From IMG/VR virus record IMGVR_UViG_3300003323_000790, positions 16,993 to 80,992 of that record: a DNA stretch of 64,000 nt; one strand, written 5' to 3'. Shown piece after piece: positions 62,795-64,000 of the stretch (positions within the stretch are counted from its first letter, which is position 1; the number at the start of each line of letters is the position of its first letter). Source of the stretch: a virus. Position numbers and translations under genes: made by a program. The notes under the pieces were generated by a model. It saw only the letters and a list, made by a program, of their open reading frames with translations. It had not been told where the DNA came from and searched no databases.

Positions 62795-63136
62795 ATGACC
62801 ATCACCGAATTCCTGCAACACGTCAAAGAGATCAAGCTGCAGCACATGGAGTCAGATCGCGGCCTGTGCTGGTGCGCCGAGAAGCCCGGCAACCCAATCC
62901 ACCCCGTAATCGCCCTCAGGGAGCACATGGGAGCCTGGCTCGGCGACGCCGACGGCTGGATCTCCGACAAGGTGGAAGATATCGACAAGGGCCAGGCAGA
63001 GCACCGCTTCTACATGGCCATCGCCAACCAGATCCGCATCGACTGGCTCGACGCGTCCATCGCGCTGGGCGCCTTCGCGGCCCTGCCGACCGACGACGAG
63101 GTCAAGGAGATGCTACGCAAAGCGAGGGCTGTATGA
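62795..63136 (+). CDS. Small early protein, RxxWL family (member 3)
   Basis: 113 aa with AAAGGA upstream. N-terminal helix, RGLCWCAEKPGNPIHPVIAL, and the C-terminal NQIRIDWLDASIALGAFAAL followed by PTDDEV, close to member 1's PTDVEI. Cys-rich first half. Function unknown. Overlaps the next start by 4 bases. Confidence 0.65.
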   Translation: MTITEFLQHVKEIKLQHMESDRGLCWCAEKPGNPIHPVIALREHMGAWLGDADGWISDKVEDIDKGQAEHRFYMAIANQIRIDWLDASIALGAFAALPTDDEVKEMLRKARAV

Positions 63137-63381
63137 AGCCCGCAGAGCTCATCCACGCCTACCAGACCATCGCCAACCTCATGCAGATGCGTAAGGAAGG
63201 CCGGTCCGCGCAAAAGGCTTTCGACTCGGCGGTGACATGTGCGCACGCCATCGGGCTGACCACCTTGGGCATCGAGCTGCACCGCTTGCACATCCCGGAA
63301 GACCAGCACCTCGCTTGGCTCCAAGCCCGTATCCGAACTCTTCAAATATGTGAGACAGCTACATGCGCCCCCAATACATAA
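63133..63381 (+). CDS. Small early protein, RxxWL family (member 4, divergent)
   Basis: 82 aa from the ATG at 63133. Helical; AQKAFDSAVTCAHAIGL in the middle and DQHLAWLQARIRTLQI near the end, a looser form of the shared motif. Overlaps the next gene by 19 bases. Confidence 0.55.
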   Translation: MKPAELIHAYQTIANLMQMRKEGRSAQKAFDSAVTCAHAIGLTTLGIELHRLHIPEDQHLAWLQARIRTLQICETATCAPNT

Positions 63382-63656
63382 GCCAGGTCATCAAGCACCT
63401 GAATCACGACACCATCAGTTTGCAAAATGCCTGCCTGATGGCCTACGAGACGCTCGGCCCCGACTTCGGGCCGGACTACACCCAGCTGCTCAATCACATC
63501 TCTAAAACCTTGGGCACCATGAGTTTCGCCAGCCACTACGCGAAGCTCTTCGGTAAGAAGGGCGCCGACCTGCAAGCCAAGCGGATCCAGTGGATGGCCG
63601 CCTGCCTTGCAAGCACAATCGCCGAGCTGCCCACCTTGCCGCCAGTTCTGGAGTAG
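63363..63656 (+). CDS. Small early protein, RxxWL family (member 5)
   Basis: 97 aa. LQNACLMAYETLGPDFGPDY, then C-terminal AKRIQWMAACLASTIAELPT and LPP. Same layout as members 1-3: N-terminal helix, a Cys-containing turn, a central helix and the closing Arg-x-x-Trp helix before a Leu-Pro stretch. Function unknown. Confidence 0.62.
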   Translation: MRPQYISQVIKHLNHDTISLQNACLMAYETLGPDFGPDYTQLLNHISKTLGTMSFASHYAKLFGKKGADLQAKRIQWMAACLASTIAELPTLPPVLE

Positions 63657-63659
63657 GAA

Positions 63660-64000
63660 ATGGACAACCACACCTTGCAGCACTTCTTCGCGAGGGCGCG
63701 CCTTTATCTGCAGAACACGGCGAGCCGTAGTTGCAGCGGACCCTACCTCTGCAACGCGCTGATGTTTTCGGCGCAGACCAGCAGCGAACAGCTACTGTTC
63801 CGCCGCCTGGAAAAGCAGATCGAGTTGGCCCTGCACGCCGAGATGCCGATGTTGGCGGGCTCCCGGTGCACCTACGACAAGTTCGCCAAGGCGCAGGGCT
63901 ACGCCACGTCGGCCGAGTGGCGCGCCGGGCGCCTGCTCTGGCTCGACCAGATCGAAGACGCCGTCATCAATAACAAGTCGTTCCCTCCACCTCCCATACC
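63660..64000 (+). CDS. Small early protein, RxxWL family (member 6), cut by the window edge
   Basis: At least 113 codons, open at base 64000. Starts MDNHTLQHFFARARLYL; contains YLCNALMFSAQTSSEQLLF, RCTYDKFAKAQGYAT and the shared GRLLWLDQIEDAV, followed by FPPPPI. This end looks nearly complete by comparison with its paralogues. GGA lies just before the ATG. Confidence 0.65.
   Translation, partial: MDNHTLQHFFARARLYLQNTASRSCSGPYLCNALMFSAQTSSEQLLFRRLEKQIELALHAEMPMLAGSRCTYDKFAKAQGYATSAEWRAGRLLWLDQIEDAVINNKSFPPPPI

Noticed and set aside
1-64000. CRISPR array
   Set aside because: I saw no regularly spaced short repeats; the only tandem repeats are within the tape measure coding sequence.
1-64000. 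Integrase, CI-type repressor or attachment site
   Set aside because: No tyrosine or serine recombinase motif and no lysogeny-type regulator was found, so the phage looks lytic on the visible evidence.

Overview
The window is most of the genome of a lytic, tailed, double-stranded DNA phage with siphovirus-type genes: a long tape measure (2323 aa), a tail tube protein, a frameshifted tail chaperone and no sheath. High GC, GCC/CTG-rich codon use and host-type sigma70-like promoters suggest a Gram-negative, probably betaproteobacterial host; this is inference. A GpA-type terminase, S49 protease plus decoration and capsid genes, and structural and replication blocks on opposite strands recall the Chi-like siphoviruses (Casjensviridae), but I could not test that. 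I see no integrase, repressor, tRNA or CRISPR array.

Layout. 1-3150 (+): small unknown genes, an HNH/AP2-like gene and a J-domain protein. 3200-5100 (-): a two-gene tail module ending in a polysaccharide-deacetylase-like virion protein, plus a 56-aa gene. 5190-29920 (+): DNA metabolism: an SF2 helicase with an intein, an AEP primase-helicase with a second intein, a DnaQ-like exonuclease, two nucleotide pyrophosphohydrolases, a TraR/DksA-like protein, a three-domain Pol I-like polymerase, an ATP-dependent ligase, ThyX, a PD-(D/E)XK nuclease, SbcD- and SbcC-like proteins and a DNA methyltransferase. 29930-32260 (-): lysis genes (micro-ORF, membrane proteins, holin, GH19 endolysin, Rz with nested Rz1). 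32260-57570 (-): tail fibre and tail proteins, tape measure, chaperone G/GT, tail tube, neck, capsid, decoration, protease/scaffold, portal and terminase. A plus-strand island (RHH protein plus GIY-YIG endonuclease) interrupts the head genes at 48930-50150. 57720-64000 (+): a probable early region with a structured noncoding stretch of about 900 bases, an AT-rich intergenic region and a run of small genes, several of which look like diverged paralogues.

How it works together. The right-hand and left-hand plus-strand genes probably act early on the host. The central plus-strand operon replicates and recombines DNA. The minus-strand units build the virion and lyse the cell. Several minus-strand units have recognisable promoters with 17-base spacers and bidirectional terminators. 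At the lysis unit and the tape measure the promoter lies in or beside a hairpin that would hide the Shine-Dalgarno site in read-through RNA but not in RNA started locally, the logic known from T4 gene e.

Mobile DNA is dense. Homing-type endonucleases of four families are present: three HNH genes of one family (one with an internal amber codon), two degenerate HNH-like genes, one GIY-YIG, one LAGLIDADG inside an intein, and one Vsr-like (EDxHD/DUF559) enzyme encoded in a different reading frame on top of an intein. The last is the most unusual object in the window.
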